Below are positions 35,140-43,851 of a stretch of DNA of 64,000 nt, piece after piece. The stretch is from positions 868,001 to 932,000 of the forward strand of contig NZ_CP139976.1 of NCBI RefSeq assembly GCF_034424625.1. Reading direction: 5' to 3'. The notes below the pieces were generated by a model, which was given only the letters and a program-made list of their open reading frames with translations, was not told where the DNA came from and did not search any database. Positions within the stretch are counted from its first letter, which is position 1. Each line of letters opens with the position of its first letter. A program made the position numbers and the translations under genes. Source of the DNA: Janthinobacterium lividum. Lineage in GTDB: Bacteria; Pseudomonadota; Gammaproteobacteria; Burkholderiales; Burkholderiaceae_D.

Positions 35140-38100
35140 ATGTCTACACGCGCGTCTACGTCGTGGTTTGCTCGTTCAGTGTCGCACTGGCTGGGACCGC
35201 GCGCGTTGGCCGCGCTGGTGCTGGCGCTGTGCCTGGGATTGACGTATGGCGCCTGGCGCAATGCCGACGACGCCAGCGAACAGCAGGTGCAGGCCGATTT
35301 CGATTTCCGCGTGCGCGAACTGGTGGGCAACATCGTCGGCCGCATGCAGACCTACATCCAGGTGCTGCACGGGGTGCAGGGCCTGTATGCCAGTTCGCAG
35401 GAAGTCACGCGCCGCGAATTCCACGCCTATCTGGCGGTGCAGCAAGTGGACCGCCACTTTCCCGGTATTCATGGCATCGGCTACCTGCCGCTGCTGTCCG
35501 GCGCCGCCCTGGCGCGGCATGAGGCCAGCGTGCGCGCGGACGGCTATCCCGGCTATGCCGTGCGTCCGCACGGCCAGCGCGATTGGCATGCGCCCATCAC
35601 CTATCTGGAACCTTTGAGCGAGAGCAACCTGCTGGCCTTCGGCTATGACATCGGGTCCGAATCCGTGCGCCGGGCCGCGCTGGAACAGGCGCGCGACACG
35701 GGGCAAGCCGCGATGACGGGCAAGATCCACCTGGTGCAGGATGGCGGCAGCGCCCGGGCGCATGGCTTCCTGGTCGTATTGCCCGTGTATGACAATGGCT
35801 TGCCGCACGCCAGCGTGGAGCAGCGGCGCACCGCCTTGCGCGCCTGGGTGTTTGCGCCGTTCCGCATGGGGGATCTGATGGCGGGCGTGGGCGGCGAGGG
35901 CGCGCGCCAGCTGGATCTGGAAATCTATGATGGCGCGCAACTGGCCGAGGCGGCCCTGATGTATGACAGCTTGCCGGGCGCCTTGTCGTCTGTCGCCTCG
36001 GACAGCCTGGTGTCGCAGCAGGCGATCACCATCGCCGGCCATGCCTGGACCTTGCGCATGCGCGCCATGCCGGGCTTTGATGGCGAACTGCTGGCGCGGC
36101 CCCGCCTGGTGGCCTGGACCGGCTTGCTGGCCAGCATCGGGCTGGCGCTGGCCACCTGGCTGCTGGCGGCGGGCCGCGCCCGCGCCCAGGCGGCGCTGGC
36201 GCGCTCGAGCGAACTGACTGGCCAGCTGGAGCAGGGGCAGGCGAGCGTGCTGGCCATGGCCGAGGCGGCGCAGCGCAGCCAGGCCATGCTGCGCAGCATC
36301 CTCGATTCGACCATCGACGGCATTCTGGTCGACAATACCGATGGCCGCATCTTCACGTCGAACCGGCGCTTCCGCGACCTGTGGCAAGTGCCCGACGCGC
36401 TCGACTGGCAAGCCGATGGCGCGGCGCTGGTGCGCCATGTGGAAAGCCAGCTGGAGCAGGCGGCGCCGTTCCTTGGGGCACGCGCCCACGCGCCGCATGG
36501 CCACCGCGAGCGGCGCGACGTGCTGCACTTGCGCGATGGACGGGTGGTCGAGCAATATGTGCGCAGCATGCAACTGGGCAATGAACAGGCGCGCCTGTGG
36601 ACCTTCCGCGATATCAGCGAGCGCAGCCAGATGGAGCGGCGCGAACATACGCGGCGGCAAGTGCTGGAAATGCTGGCCACGGGCGCGCCGCTGGAACGGG
36701 TGCTGGAAAGCGTGGTGCTGAGCGTGCAAGCGGACCATCCCGCCATGCTGTGCAGCATCTTGCTGCTCGATGAAAGCCGCCACCGCCTGGTGCTGGGCGC
36801 TGCGCCGAGCTTGCCTGCGTTTTTCAACCTGGCCAGCCATGGCCATGACCTCGACACCCTGCAGGGCGTGCATGGCATCGCCGCGCAAGCCGTGCGCGAC
36901 GGCCAGCGCGTGATCGTCGGCGACCTGCATGCCGATGCGCAGGAAACGATGGAACTGGCGTGGCGGGCCCAGCTGCAATCGTGCTGGGCCGAGCCCGTGC
37001 GTGGCGGCTCGGGCAAGCTGCTCGGTGTGCTGATGGCGTATCACCGCCAGCCGACGCTGCCGGGCGCGGCGCATCTGGCGCGGCTGAGCGAGGCGGCGCA
37101 CCTGGCCGGCATGGCCATCGAACAGGCGCAAGTGGCGCTGGCCCTGCGCGCCGGCGAAGCGCGTTTCCGCAGCCTGTACGACCATGCGCCCGTGGCCCTG
37201 TGGGAACAGGACTGGTCGGCCGTGCGCGCCGCGCTCGATGCCTTCGAACAAGCGGGCGTGCGTGACTTGGGCGCCCACTTCCAGGCCAATCCGGACGCGC
37301 TGCGGCAACTGGCGGGGCTGGTGCGCATCATCGATGCGAACGGCGCCGCCCTGGCGCAGGTGCGCGCCAACGAGGACGATCAGCGCCGCGGTGCGCTGGG
37401 CCTGGCGCAGAATTTCGACGACAGCGCCTTGCCCCGTTTCGGCGACGCGCTGCTGGCGCTGGCTGGCGGCGCCCACCTGTACGAGTGCGAGAGCAGCTTC
37501 GTGCGTCTCGATGGCGCGGCGCGGCAAAATGAATTGAGTTTGCTGGTGATGCCCGGCCATGCGGACAGCCTCGATTTCGTCATGGTGTCCTCGCTCGATA
37601 TCACCGAGCGCAAGCGCATGAACGCGGAACTGCTGCAACTGGCCACCACGGATTTCCTGACCGGTTTGCCGAACCGGCGCCACTTCATGGCGTCACTGGA
37701 AAACGAGCATGCCCGTTTGCAGCGCGAGCTGGCCAGCTGCGCCAGCGTGCTGATGCTCGACATCGATCACTTCAAGCGCGTCAACGACGAGTATGGCCAC
37801 GCCGTGGGCGATGCCGTGCTGCGCCACCTGGGCGCGCTGATGTGCCAGGCGCTGCGCAAGGTCGACGTGCCGGGCCGCGTGGGCGGCGAAGAATTCGCCA
37901 TCCTGCTGCCCGGCACCGACCTGTCGGCAGCGGCCGTGTTTGCCGAACGGCTGCGCCGGCGCGTGGCGGAAAGTTCGCTGACCATCGATGGCGGCATTGT
38001 GATCACCGTCACGGTGAGTATCGGCATGGCCGCCATGGCCGGCACCGATGCCGATTGCGACGCCGTGCTGGCGCGCGCCGACGAGGCGCTGTACCGGGCC

Positions 38101-38178
38101 AAGCGAGGCGGGCGCAACCGCATCGAGCAGAATGACGGCGGCAGCGACGGCGTGCTCAGCAAGTTCATGGCGCAATGA
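35140..38178 (+). CDS. CHASE-PAS-GAF-GGDEF diguanylate cyclase
   Basis: The 1012-residue membrane protein makes c-di-GMP. It has a first membrane helix (about 20-40), a periplasmic CHASE domain (about 70-290), a second helix (about 323-345), a PAS domain (about 380-500), GAF (about 510-655), a further PAS-like region (to about 825) and a C-terminal GGDEF domain. The active site is GGEEF (915-919), catalytically competent, and the inhibitory I-site RKVD lies five residues before it, so product feedback is expected. There is no EAL domain. Its stop codon abuts the convergent small membrane gene. Confidence 0.93.
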   Translation: MSTRASTSWFARSVSHWLGPRALAALVLALCLGLTYGAWRNADDASEQQVQADFDFRVRELVGNIVGRMQTYIQVLHGVQGLYASSQEVTRREFHAYLAVQQVDRHFPGIHGIGYLPLLSGAALARHEASVRADGYPGYAVRPHGQRDWHAPITYLEPLSESNLLAFGYDIGSESVRRAALEQARDTGQAAMTGKIHLVQDGGSARAHGFLVVLPVYDNGLPHASVEQRRTALRAWVFAPFRMGDLMAGVGGEGARQLDLEIYDGAQLAEAALMYDSLPGALSSVASDSLVSQQAITIAGHAWTLRMRAMPGFDGELLARPRLVAWTGLLASIGLALATWLLAAGRARAQAALARSSELTGQLEQGQASVLAMAEAAQRSQAMLRSILDSTIDGILVDNTDGRIFTSNRRFRDLWQVPDALDWQADGAALVRHVESQLEQAAPFLGARAHAPHGHRERRDVLHLRDGRVVEQYVRSMQLGNEQARLWTFRDISERSQMERREHTRRQVLEMLATGAPLERVLESVVLSVQADHPAMLCSILLLDESRHRLVLGAAPSLPAFFNLASHGHDLDTLQGVHGIAAQAVRDGQRVIVGDLHADAQETMELAWRAQLQSCWAEPVRGGSGKLLGVLMAYHRQPTLPGAAHLARLSEAAHLAGMAIEQAQVALALRAGEARFRSLYDHAPVALWEQDWSAVRAALDAFEQAGVRDLGAHFQANPDALRQLAGLVRIIDANGAALAQVRANEDDQRRGALGLAQNFDDSALPRFGDALLALAGGAHLYECESSFVRLDGAARQNELSLLVMPGHADSLDFVMVSSLDITERKRMNAELLQLATTDFLTGLPNRRHFMASLENEHARLQRELASCASVLMLDIDHFKRVNDEYGHAVGDAVLRHLGALMCQALRKVDVPGRVGGEEFAILLPGTDLSAAAVFAERLRRRVAESSLTIDGGIVITVTVSIGMAAMAGTDADCDAVLARADEALYRAKRGGRNRIEQNDGGSDGVLSKFMAQ

Positions 38179-38553
38179 TTACAGGCTGTGCTGACGCGCT
38201 TGCGACTGCTTGCGGTTGCGGCTGACGATCAGCCAGACGATGGCGACGGGAATGAGCAGCGGCAGCAGCACGGGCGTGCTCAATGCCAGCGCCAGTACCA
38301 CGCAGAGCGCCACCACCGCGATCAGCACCACGCCCACGCCGGCCAGGACGACGCCGGTGATGACGGCGGCGCACACCACCGCAATGGCGGCGATCAGCAA
38401 GCCGCCGCCGGCAAACACCAGGCCGAACAGCCATTCCAGCGGACCGTCGACATCGTCGCCGTTGAACTGCATGTGCATGTCGCTGCCGCCGATCTTGTCG
38501 AGGAACAGGCAGGTGAGCATGACGATGAGGACGGAGGTGAGCAATTTTTTCAT
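38179..38553 (-). CDS. Small multi-pass membrane protein (124 aa)
   Basis: The product starts with a signal-like helix (MKKLLTSVLIVMLTCLFL), a short polar stretch with MHMQFNGDDVDGPLEW, and then two or three long Val/Ala/Leu membrane helices, ending in a basic tail (SRNRKQSQARQHSL). The start at 38553 has GAGG seven bases upstream. No domain name was recognised. It is convergent with the diguanylate cyclase gene with no gap. Confidence 0.7.
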   Translation of the reverse strand: MKKLLTSVLIVMLTCLFLDKIGGSDMHMQFNGDDVDGPLEWLFGLVFAGGGLLIAAIAVVCAAVITGVVLAGVGVVLIAVVALCVVLALALSTPVLLPLLIPVAIVWLIVSRNRKQSQARQHSL

Positions 38554-38708
38554 GGTGAGCCTCAGTGTGTGGGTGATGGGGTGTTGCATGATCACACTGT
38601 AGGGGCGCGCCCGGCTTGCCGCCAGCGGCGTGCGACAGGCCGTCATTTTCACGGTATGGAAGGCGCTGGCGGGACGAAAAACGCTGATCTGGAACAAGAT
38701 TTCTTTTC

Positions 38709-38736
38709 TTGTAATGTGCGCAAGCCGTCCTATACT
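38709..38736 (+). promoter_or_regulatory. Promoter of the 78-aa protein gene
   Basis: TTGTAA (38709-38714), a 16-base spacer and TATACT (38731-38736) are followed by AAGGAGG (38754-38760) and an ATG at 38766. Together these are a convincing expression signal for a very short gene. Confidence 0.6.
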
Positions 38737-38765
38737 GAATACCTCAGTCTCGCAAGGAGGGCAAC

Positions 38766-39002
38766 ATGCTTTTGTTTGCAGATACCGGGGATCAATCGCT
38801 ATCCCCCTCTGACCATCAAATCACGCGCCAGCGTAGCGCCACGCAGTCCTGCGCCGAGCCCGTCGGCGCGCCATCGGCGATACCGCCGATCATCATCACC
38901 CCATTCAACTACCATGCACCGCTGCCGGCCATCGACCCGCGCTGGGTGCCGCCCGGTCCTCCGCTGACCTGGCCCAGCCGGCCTGCCATGTCCATGTGTT
39001 GA
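38766..39002 (+). CDS. Small Pro-rich hypothetical protein (78 aa)
   Basis: A strong AAGGAGG ribosome site and a clear promoter precede this 78-codon frame. The product is Pro- and Ser-rich with no membrane helix; the second half (IPPIIITPFNYHAPLPAIDP) looks extended, and two cysteines are present. No family was recognised. It is probably a real gene because the signals are better than those of most neighbours. Confidence 0.6.
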   Translation: MLLFADTGDQSLSPSDHQITRQRSATQSCAEPVGAPSAIPPIIITPFNYHAPLPAIDPRWVPPGPPLTWPSRPAMSMC

Positions 39003-39044
39003 GGTGGCTATAAAGCGTTGCCGTCCATGCGATGGCTGGTTGTG

Positions 39045-39068
39045 AAAAAAGCCCGCGTCGCGGGCTTT
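39045..39068 (-). terminator. Rho-independent terminator of the PEP-CTERM gene
   Basis: GCCCGC, a GTC loop and GCGGGC form the stem. On the minus strand the stem is followed by six T residues, 19 bases after the PEP-CTERM gene stop. On the plus strand only TTT follows, so it may weakly end the small gene on the left as well. Confidence 0.8.
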
Positions 39069-39086
39069 GGCTTGCGCATGGCCGCG

Positions 39087-39725
39087 TTATGACGCTTTGC
39101 GGCGCAGCATGAAACCCAGCAGGCCCAGACCGGCCAGCAGCATGGCGTATGTTCCCGGTTCCGGCACGGCGGCGATGTAGGCGTGGTTGTCGCTTTCAAA
39201 CGCGTTCGTGTTCGGCGAATGGAAGGCGACCGAGGTGAATTTCGCTCCTTCGCCAGCCCAGGCGTTGATATACAGGCCGACGGACTGGTCGCCATTCGGG
39301 CTGACGCCGCCCAGGGCGGCCATTTGCGAACCGGTCAGAATGACTGTGCTGCTGTCGCCCATGGTGAAGACGATGCTGTTGTACGTGTCGGGCGATCCCA
39401 TGTAAAAGCCAAAATAGCTGAGTCCGCCACTGAAGGTGGCCGTGCCTGGCGTGATCTGGCCATCCGAGACGCCGACGGAATAGAAGGCCGTCAAGTCATT
39501 CGGCGGTTGCGCGGCATAGCTGGGGTGGTTGCTGGTAAACACGGCACCCGTGTAGTTGCTTGGTAGTAAGCCATCGTTGAAGTTGATCGTCGTGGCGCCT
39601 GCGACCGAGGTGACAAGGCCTTCCCCTGCCAGTGCCGTGCCGCCGGCAGTGAAGGTGGGGACGGCGCTTGCGGTACCTGCGGCGACCGTCAGCGTGGCCA
39701 GGGCCAGCGTAGTCAAGATTTTCAT
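39087..39725 (-). CDS. PEP-CTERM sorting domain protein
   Basis: The 212-residue protein has a signal peptide (MKILTTLALATLTVAAGTASAV) and a beta-rich Ser/Thr/Gly body. Its C terminus is a canonical PEP-CTERM signal: VPEPGTYAMLLAGLGLLGFMLRRKAS (VPEP motif, membrane helix, basic tail). Such proteins are processed by exosortase and released or attached outside the outer membrane together with exopolysaccharide. No exosortase gene is in the window. The start at 39725 follows an AGAGGGA ribosome site. The gene is AT-richer upstream than its neighbours. Confidence 0.9.
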   Translation of the reverse strand: MKILTTLALATLTVAAGTASAVPTFTAGGTALAGEGLVTSVAGATTINFNDGLLPSNYTGAVFTSNHPSYAAQPPNDLTAFYSVGVSDGQITPGTATFSGGLSYFGFYMGSPDTYNSIVFTMGDSSTVILTGSQMAALGGVSPNGDQSVGLYINAWAGEGAKFTSVAFHSPNTNAFESDNHAYIAAVPEPGTYAMLLAGLGLLGFMLRRKAS

Positions 39726-40090
39726 GTTGAGTCCCTCTAGTATGTTTATATGTATATTGTGTACAGCGGTCATGACCGAAAGGAGTGCCTGGCGTGGCGA
39801 TGCGTGCGGCGTGCAGGGGCGAGGGGCGTCGCATTGGGAAAATTTCTTGTGGCCAAGCATTACTAAATGCAATATTTGAAATATAAAAAACACAATTCAG
39901 ATTGCAAATTAATAATAGGTTTACTTGAGCAATATCAAAGGCCGATTGCTAGAGTAAGTGTTCTAATTTGTATCCTTGCCTTATCGCCGGGATCGTCTAT
40001 GGCGGGCAGCTCTTTACCTCAAGGCAAGGCGGCACGGGCGGGCGTTTTCGACTATCATGCTAGCCCCGACCTTCCATCACGAGCACCGCC
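39726..40090. other. 365-bp intergenic region with a 12-bp palindrome
   Basis: The gap between the PEP-CTERM gene and the gene at 40091 is AT-rich in its middle. It holds the perfect palindrome CGGTCATGACCG (39767-39778) about 45 bases upstream of the PEP-CTERM start, a plausible operator. A 75-codon plus-strand frame at 39867 has no ribosome site and is not called. Confidence 0.45.
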
Positions 40091-40600
40091 ATGAGTACCG
40101 ATTTTCCCGACTTTTCCGACGAAGCAGCCGAGCAAGACAATGACGCCCCGGTCCAGGAGCCGCGCCTGTGGGTAGGCAATGGCTGGACGGCGCGCGTGAT
40201 CAAGAACGAGGAAGATGAAGGCTGGGCCGTGGCCATGATCAAGGATGGCGAACCGGAGCCAGCGCTGGTGGGCCCATGGACCATGGGCCGCGACAAGAAA
40301 AACCCGAAGCCGCTCGACGTCAACGCGTTCAACACGCTGGTCAAGACGGCGTCGGAAGTGCTGCGCCGCCACGAGCAGCAGCTGCATGCGCAATTGCACA
40401 AGAACCTGTTCGTCGCCACCGACGAGGGGCAGATCAAGGTGATGTTCGACATCGTGCCCGACGAAGACCATCCGTACGCGGAACTGAGCGCCTACGACGC
40501 CGACGGCGAACAGATTGCCAAGGTGCGCACCTCGGCCGCCTTCAAGTTCAACGCCACATCAGCGGCGAACTGGATCGAAGGCGGCTACCGCCGGCCTTGA
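40091..40600 (+). CDS. Conserved hypothetical protein (169 aa)
   Basis: The soluble acidic protein (MSTDFPDFSDEAAEQDND..., then LWVGNGWTARVIKNEEDEGWAVAMIKDGEPEPALVGPWTMGRDKKNPKPLD) has no membrane segment or recognised catalytic motif. The end reads SAANWIEGGYRRP. Function unknown. A REP-like palindrome begins 3 bases after the stop codon, head toward the gene. Confidence 0.75.
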   Translation: MSTDFPDFSDEAAEQDNDAPVQEPRLWVGNGWTARVIKNEEDEGWAVAMIKDGEPEPALVGPWTMGRDKKNPKPLDVNAFNTLVKTASEVLRRHEQQLHAQLHKNLFVATDEGQIKVMFDIVPDEDHPYAELSAYDADGEQIAKVRTSAAFKFNATSAANWIEGGYRRP

Positions 40601-40602
40601 CA

Positions 40603-40699
40603 GGCGTAGGTCGGATTAGGCCTGAAAGGCCGTAATCCGACGCCACCACCAGCGTCAATAATGTGCCGGATTACGCGCTTGCGCGCTCATCCGACCTAC
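40603..40699. repeat. Inverted pair of REP-like palindromes, copies 2 and 3
   Basis: Copy 2 (40603-40644, plus orientation) and copy 3 (40666-40699, minus orientation) share GTAGGTCGGATTAG/GTAATCCG ends and face each other across 21 bases, like a BIME. Copy 3 lies inside the end of czcA and gives its last residues and stop. Confidence 0.75.
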
Positions 40700-43600
40700 C
40701 TCTTGCGGCATACGCCAGCCGGTACAGCAGCGGCAGCACCAGCAGGGTCAATGCCGTCGAAGATAAAATGCCGCCGATCACCACGGTGGCCAGCGGACGC
40801 TGCACTTCAGCGCCCGTGCCCGTGGCAATGGCCATCGGCACGAAACCCAGCGAGGCCACCAGCGCCGTCATCAGCACGGGCCGCAAGCGCGTGATGGCCC
40901 CTACGCGTATCGCCTCCTGCAAGGGCATGCCCTGTTCGCGCAACTGGCGGATATAGGCGATCATCACCAGGCCGTTCAGCACGGCCACGCCGGACAGGGC
41001 GATGAAGCCGACTGCGGCCGAGATCGACATGGGAATGCCGCGCAGCCACAGGGCGACGATGCCGCCCGTCAAGGCGAACGGGATGCCGCTGAACACGAGC
41101 AAGCCATCCTTCACATTGCCGAACATGGCGAACAGCAAGACGAAGACGAGGGCCAGCGCCACCGGCACCACCAGCTCCAGGCGTTTCGTGGCCGACTGCA
41201 ATTGCTCGAACTGGCCGCCCCAGCTGGTCCAGTAGCCGGCGGGAATGGCCACCTGCGCTTGCAGCTGCTGCGTGGCGTCGGCCACGAACGAGCCGATGTC
41301 GCGCCCGCGCACGTTGGCGCTGATGACGATGCGGCGCTTGCCGTCTTCGCGGCTGATCTGGTTCGGCCCCGGCGCCACTTGCAGGCTGGCCACTTCGCCG
41401 AGCGGGATGAAGCGCGCGCGGCCTTCCGCCGCCGCGCCCAGGGGCAGGGCGATGGGCAGGCGTTTGAGCTGCTCCAGGTCGCTGCGCAGGCTGTCGGGCA
41501 GGCGCACGACGATGTCGAAGCGGCGGTCGCCCTGGAACAGGGTGCCCGCCTCTTGCCCGCCGATGGCCGTGGCAATTGCCGCCTGCACGTCGGCAATGTT
41601 GAGGCCGTAGCGGGCCGTCTGCTCGCGGTCGATCTGCACCGTCAGCATGGGCAGCCCCGTGGTCTGCTCGACTTTTACCTCTGTCGCGCCCGGTATCTTG
41701 CCCAGCACGCCGGCGATCTTCGCCGCCGTGCCGTCGAGCACGCCCATGTCGTCGCCGAACAGTTTGACGGCCACGTCGCTGCGCACGCCGGAAATCAGTT
41801 CATTGAAGCGCAGCTGGATCGGCTGCGAAAACTCGTAGTTGTTGCCCGGCAAGCTGGTGGCCGTCGCTTCGATTTCCGCCAACAATTGCTCGCGCGATTT
41901 CCCGGGTTGCGGCCACTGGTCGCGGGGCTTGAGCATGATGTAGCCGTCGGAAATATTCGGCGGCATGGGGTCGGACGCGATCTCGGCCGTTCCCGTGCGG
42001 GCGAACACGCGCGCGATTTCCTTGTGGTTTGCCATCAGCTTGCGTTCCAGCTGCTGCTGCATGGCCAGCGATTGCGTCAGGCTGGTGCCGGGGATGCGCA
42101 GGGCCTGGATGGCGATGTCGCCCTCGTTCAGGCTGGGCACGAATTCGCTGCCCATGCGCGTGGCCAGCAAACCCGACAGCACGACGGCCACGGCCGCGCC
42201 CGTCAGCACGACGGGCGTGTTGCGCATCACCTTGTCCAGCAGCGGCGCATACCAGCGCTTGGCCGCGCGCATGATGGCGTTTTCCTTTTCCGCCACCTTG
42301 TTGCCGATAAACAGCGCCACGGCGGCCGGGATGAAGGTGATCGACAGCAGCATGGCGCCCAGCAAGGCGATGACGACCGTCAGGGCCATCGGCGTAAACA
42401 TGCGGCCTTCCACGCCCGTGAGGGCGAAGATGGGCAGGTACACGACCATGATGATCAGCTGGCCATACAGCAGGGGGCGTCGCGCTTCTTGCGATGCTGC
42501 AAACACTTCGTGAAAACGTTCCTGCAAGGTCAACGGCCGTCCCAGTTTCTGCTGAGCATGGGCCAGGCGGCGCACGCAGTTTTCCACGATCACCACGGCG
42601 CCATCGATGATGATGCCGAAGTCCAGCGCGCCCAGGCTCATCAGATTGGCGCTCACATGGTATTGCACCATGCCCGTAAACGTGAACAGCATGGCCAGCG
42701 GAATCACCATGGCCGTGATGACGGCCGCGCGGATATTTCCCAGGAACAGGAACAGGATGGCGATCACCAGCACGGCGCCTTCGAGCAGGTTTTTCTTCAC
42801 CGTATTGATCGCCTTGTCGACGAGCACCGTGCGGTCATACACGGTGACGGCGTGCACGCCTTTCGGCAGGCTGCGGTTGATCTCCAGCATCTTCTTGTCG
42901 ACGGCTTGCGAGACGGCGCGGCTGTTCTGGCCGATCAGCATGAAGACCGTGCCGAGCACCACTTCACGGCCGTTTTCCGTGGCCGCGCCCGTGCGCAGCT
43001 CGCGCCCCAGCACCACGTCGGCCACGTCGCGGATGCGGATCGCCACGCCCTGCACATTGGCGACGACGATGTTGCCGATGTCGTCCTTGGACGCCACCTG
43101 GCCCGGCGCGCGTATCAGCAGCTGCTCGCCCTGCCTTTCGATGTAGCCGGCGCCCACATTGCTGTTGTTGCGCTCGAGCGCCGTCACCACGTCTTGCAGG
43201 CTGATGCCGTAGGCGGCCAGTTTTTCCGGATACGGCGCCACCTGGTATTGCTTGGCGTAACCGCCGATGGCATTGATTTCCGTGACACCCGTGACATTGC
43301 GCAACTGCGGCTTGATGATCCAGTCCTGGATTTCGCGCAAGTCCGTCGGCGTGTAAGGCGTGCCATCGGGCTTTTTCGCGCCGTCCTGCGTTTCCACCGT
43401 CCACAGGTAGATTTCGCCGAGGCCCGTGGAGACGGGCCCCATCTTCGGCGTGATGCCGGCGGGCAGACTTTCCTTGGCTTCCTGCAAGCGCTCGTTGATC
43501 ATCTGGCGCGCAAAATAAATGTCCGTGCCATCCTTGAAGATCACGGTGACTTGCGACAGGCCATAGCGCGACAGCGAACGCGTCTGTTCCAGGTTGGGCA

Positions 43601-43826
43601 AGCCGGCCATGGCCGTCTCGATGGGGAACGTCACGCGCTGCTCGGTTTCCAGCGGCGAATAGCCGGCGGACTGGGTATTGATTTGCACCTGCACATTGGT
43701 GATGTCGGGCACGGCGTCGATGGGCAGCTTTTGATAGCTGTAGATGCCCAGGCCAGCCATGGCGGCCACGGCCAGCATCACCAGCCAGCGCTGGTCGATG
43801 GCGAAGCGGATCAAGCGTTCAAACAT
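40671..43826 (-). CDS. czcA: CzcA-type heavy-metal RND efflux transporter
   Basis: The 1051-residue protein is the inner-membrane proton-driven pump of a tripartite metal efflux system. It has 12 helices in two halves, each with a large periplasmic loop. The proton-relay signature DFGxxxDGAxxxVEN near residue 405 matches HME-RND pumps for divalent cations (Co, Zn, Cd or Ni) rather than Cu/Ag pumps. The last about 10 residues (ARGRSDERASA) and the stop are encoded by a REP-like palindrome, so the native C terminus was altered. It is the last gene of czcICBA. Confidence 0.92.
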   Translation of the reverse strand: MFERLIRFAIDQRWLVMLAVAAMAGLGIYSYQKLPIDAVPDITNVQVQINTQSAGYSPLETEQRVTFPIETAMAGLPNLEQTRSLSRYGLSQVTVIFKDGTDIYFARQMINERLQEAKESLPAGITPKMGPVSTGLGEIYLWTVETQDGAKKPDGTPYTPTDLREIQDWIIKPQLRNVTGVTEINAIGGYAKQYQVAPYPEKLAAYGISLQDVVTALERNNSNVGAGYIERQGEQLLIRAPGQVASKDDIGNIVVANVQGVAIRIRDVADVVLGRELRTGAATENGREVVLGTVFMLIGQNSRAVSQAVDKKMLEINRSLPKGVHAVTVYDRTVLVDKAINTVKKNLLEGAVLVIAILFLFLGNIRAAVITAMVIPLAMLFTFTGMVQYHVSANLMSLGALDFGIIIDGAVVIVENCVRRLAHAQQKLGRPLTLQERFHEVFAASQEARRPLLYGQLIIMVVYLPIFALTGVEGRMFTPMALTVVIALLGAMLLSITFIPAAVALFIGNKVAEKENAIMRAAKRWYAPLLDKVMRNTPVVLTGAAVAVVLSGLLATRMGSEFVPSLNEGDIAIQALRIPGTSLTQSLAMQQQLERKLMANHKEIARVFARTGTAEIASDPMPPNISDGYIMLKPRDQWPQPGKSREQLLAEIEATATSLPGNNYEFSQPIQLRFNELISGVRSDVAVKLFGDDMGVLDGTAAKIAGVLGKIPGATEVKVEQTTGLPMLTVQIDREQTARYGLNIADVQAAIATAIGGQEAGTLFQGDRRFDIVVRLPDSLRSDLEQLKRLPIALPLGAAAEGRARFIPLGEVASLQVAPGPNQISREDGKRRIVISANVRGRDIGSFVADATQQLQAQVAIPAGYWTSWGGQFEQLQSATKRLELVVPVALALVFVLLFAMFGNVKDGLLVFSGIPFALTGGIVALWLRGIPMSISAAVGFIALSGVAVLNGLVMIAYIRQLREQGMPLQEAIRVGAITRLRPVLMTALVASLGFVPMAIATGTGAEVQRPLATVVIGGILSSTALTLLVLPLLYRLAYAARGRSDERASA

Positions 43827-43851
43827 GATGGTTTCCTTTGGCTTGACGTGA

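Noticed and set aside
39726..39900. Sigma-54 promoter for the PEP-CTERM gene
   Set aside because: The closest minus-strand match (AGGCACTCCTTTCGG) lacks the TTGC -12 element.
39867..40094. 75-codon plus-strand frame
   Set aside because: No ribosome site, AT-rich intergenic composition in the first half and overlap with the next gene's start.
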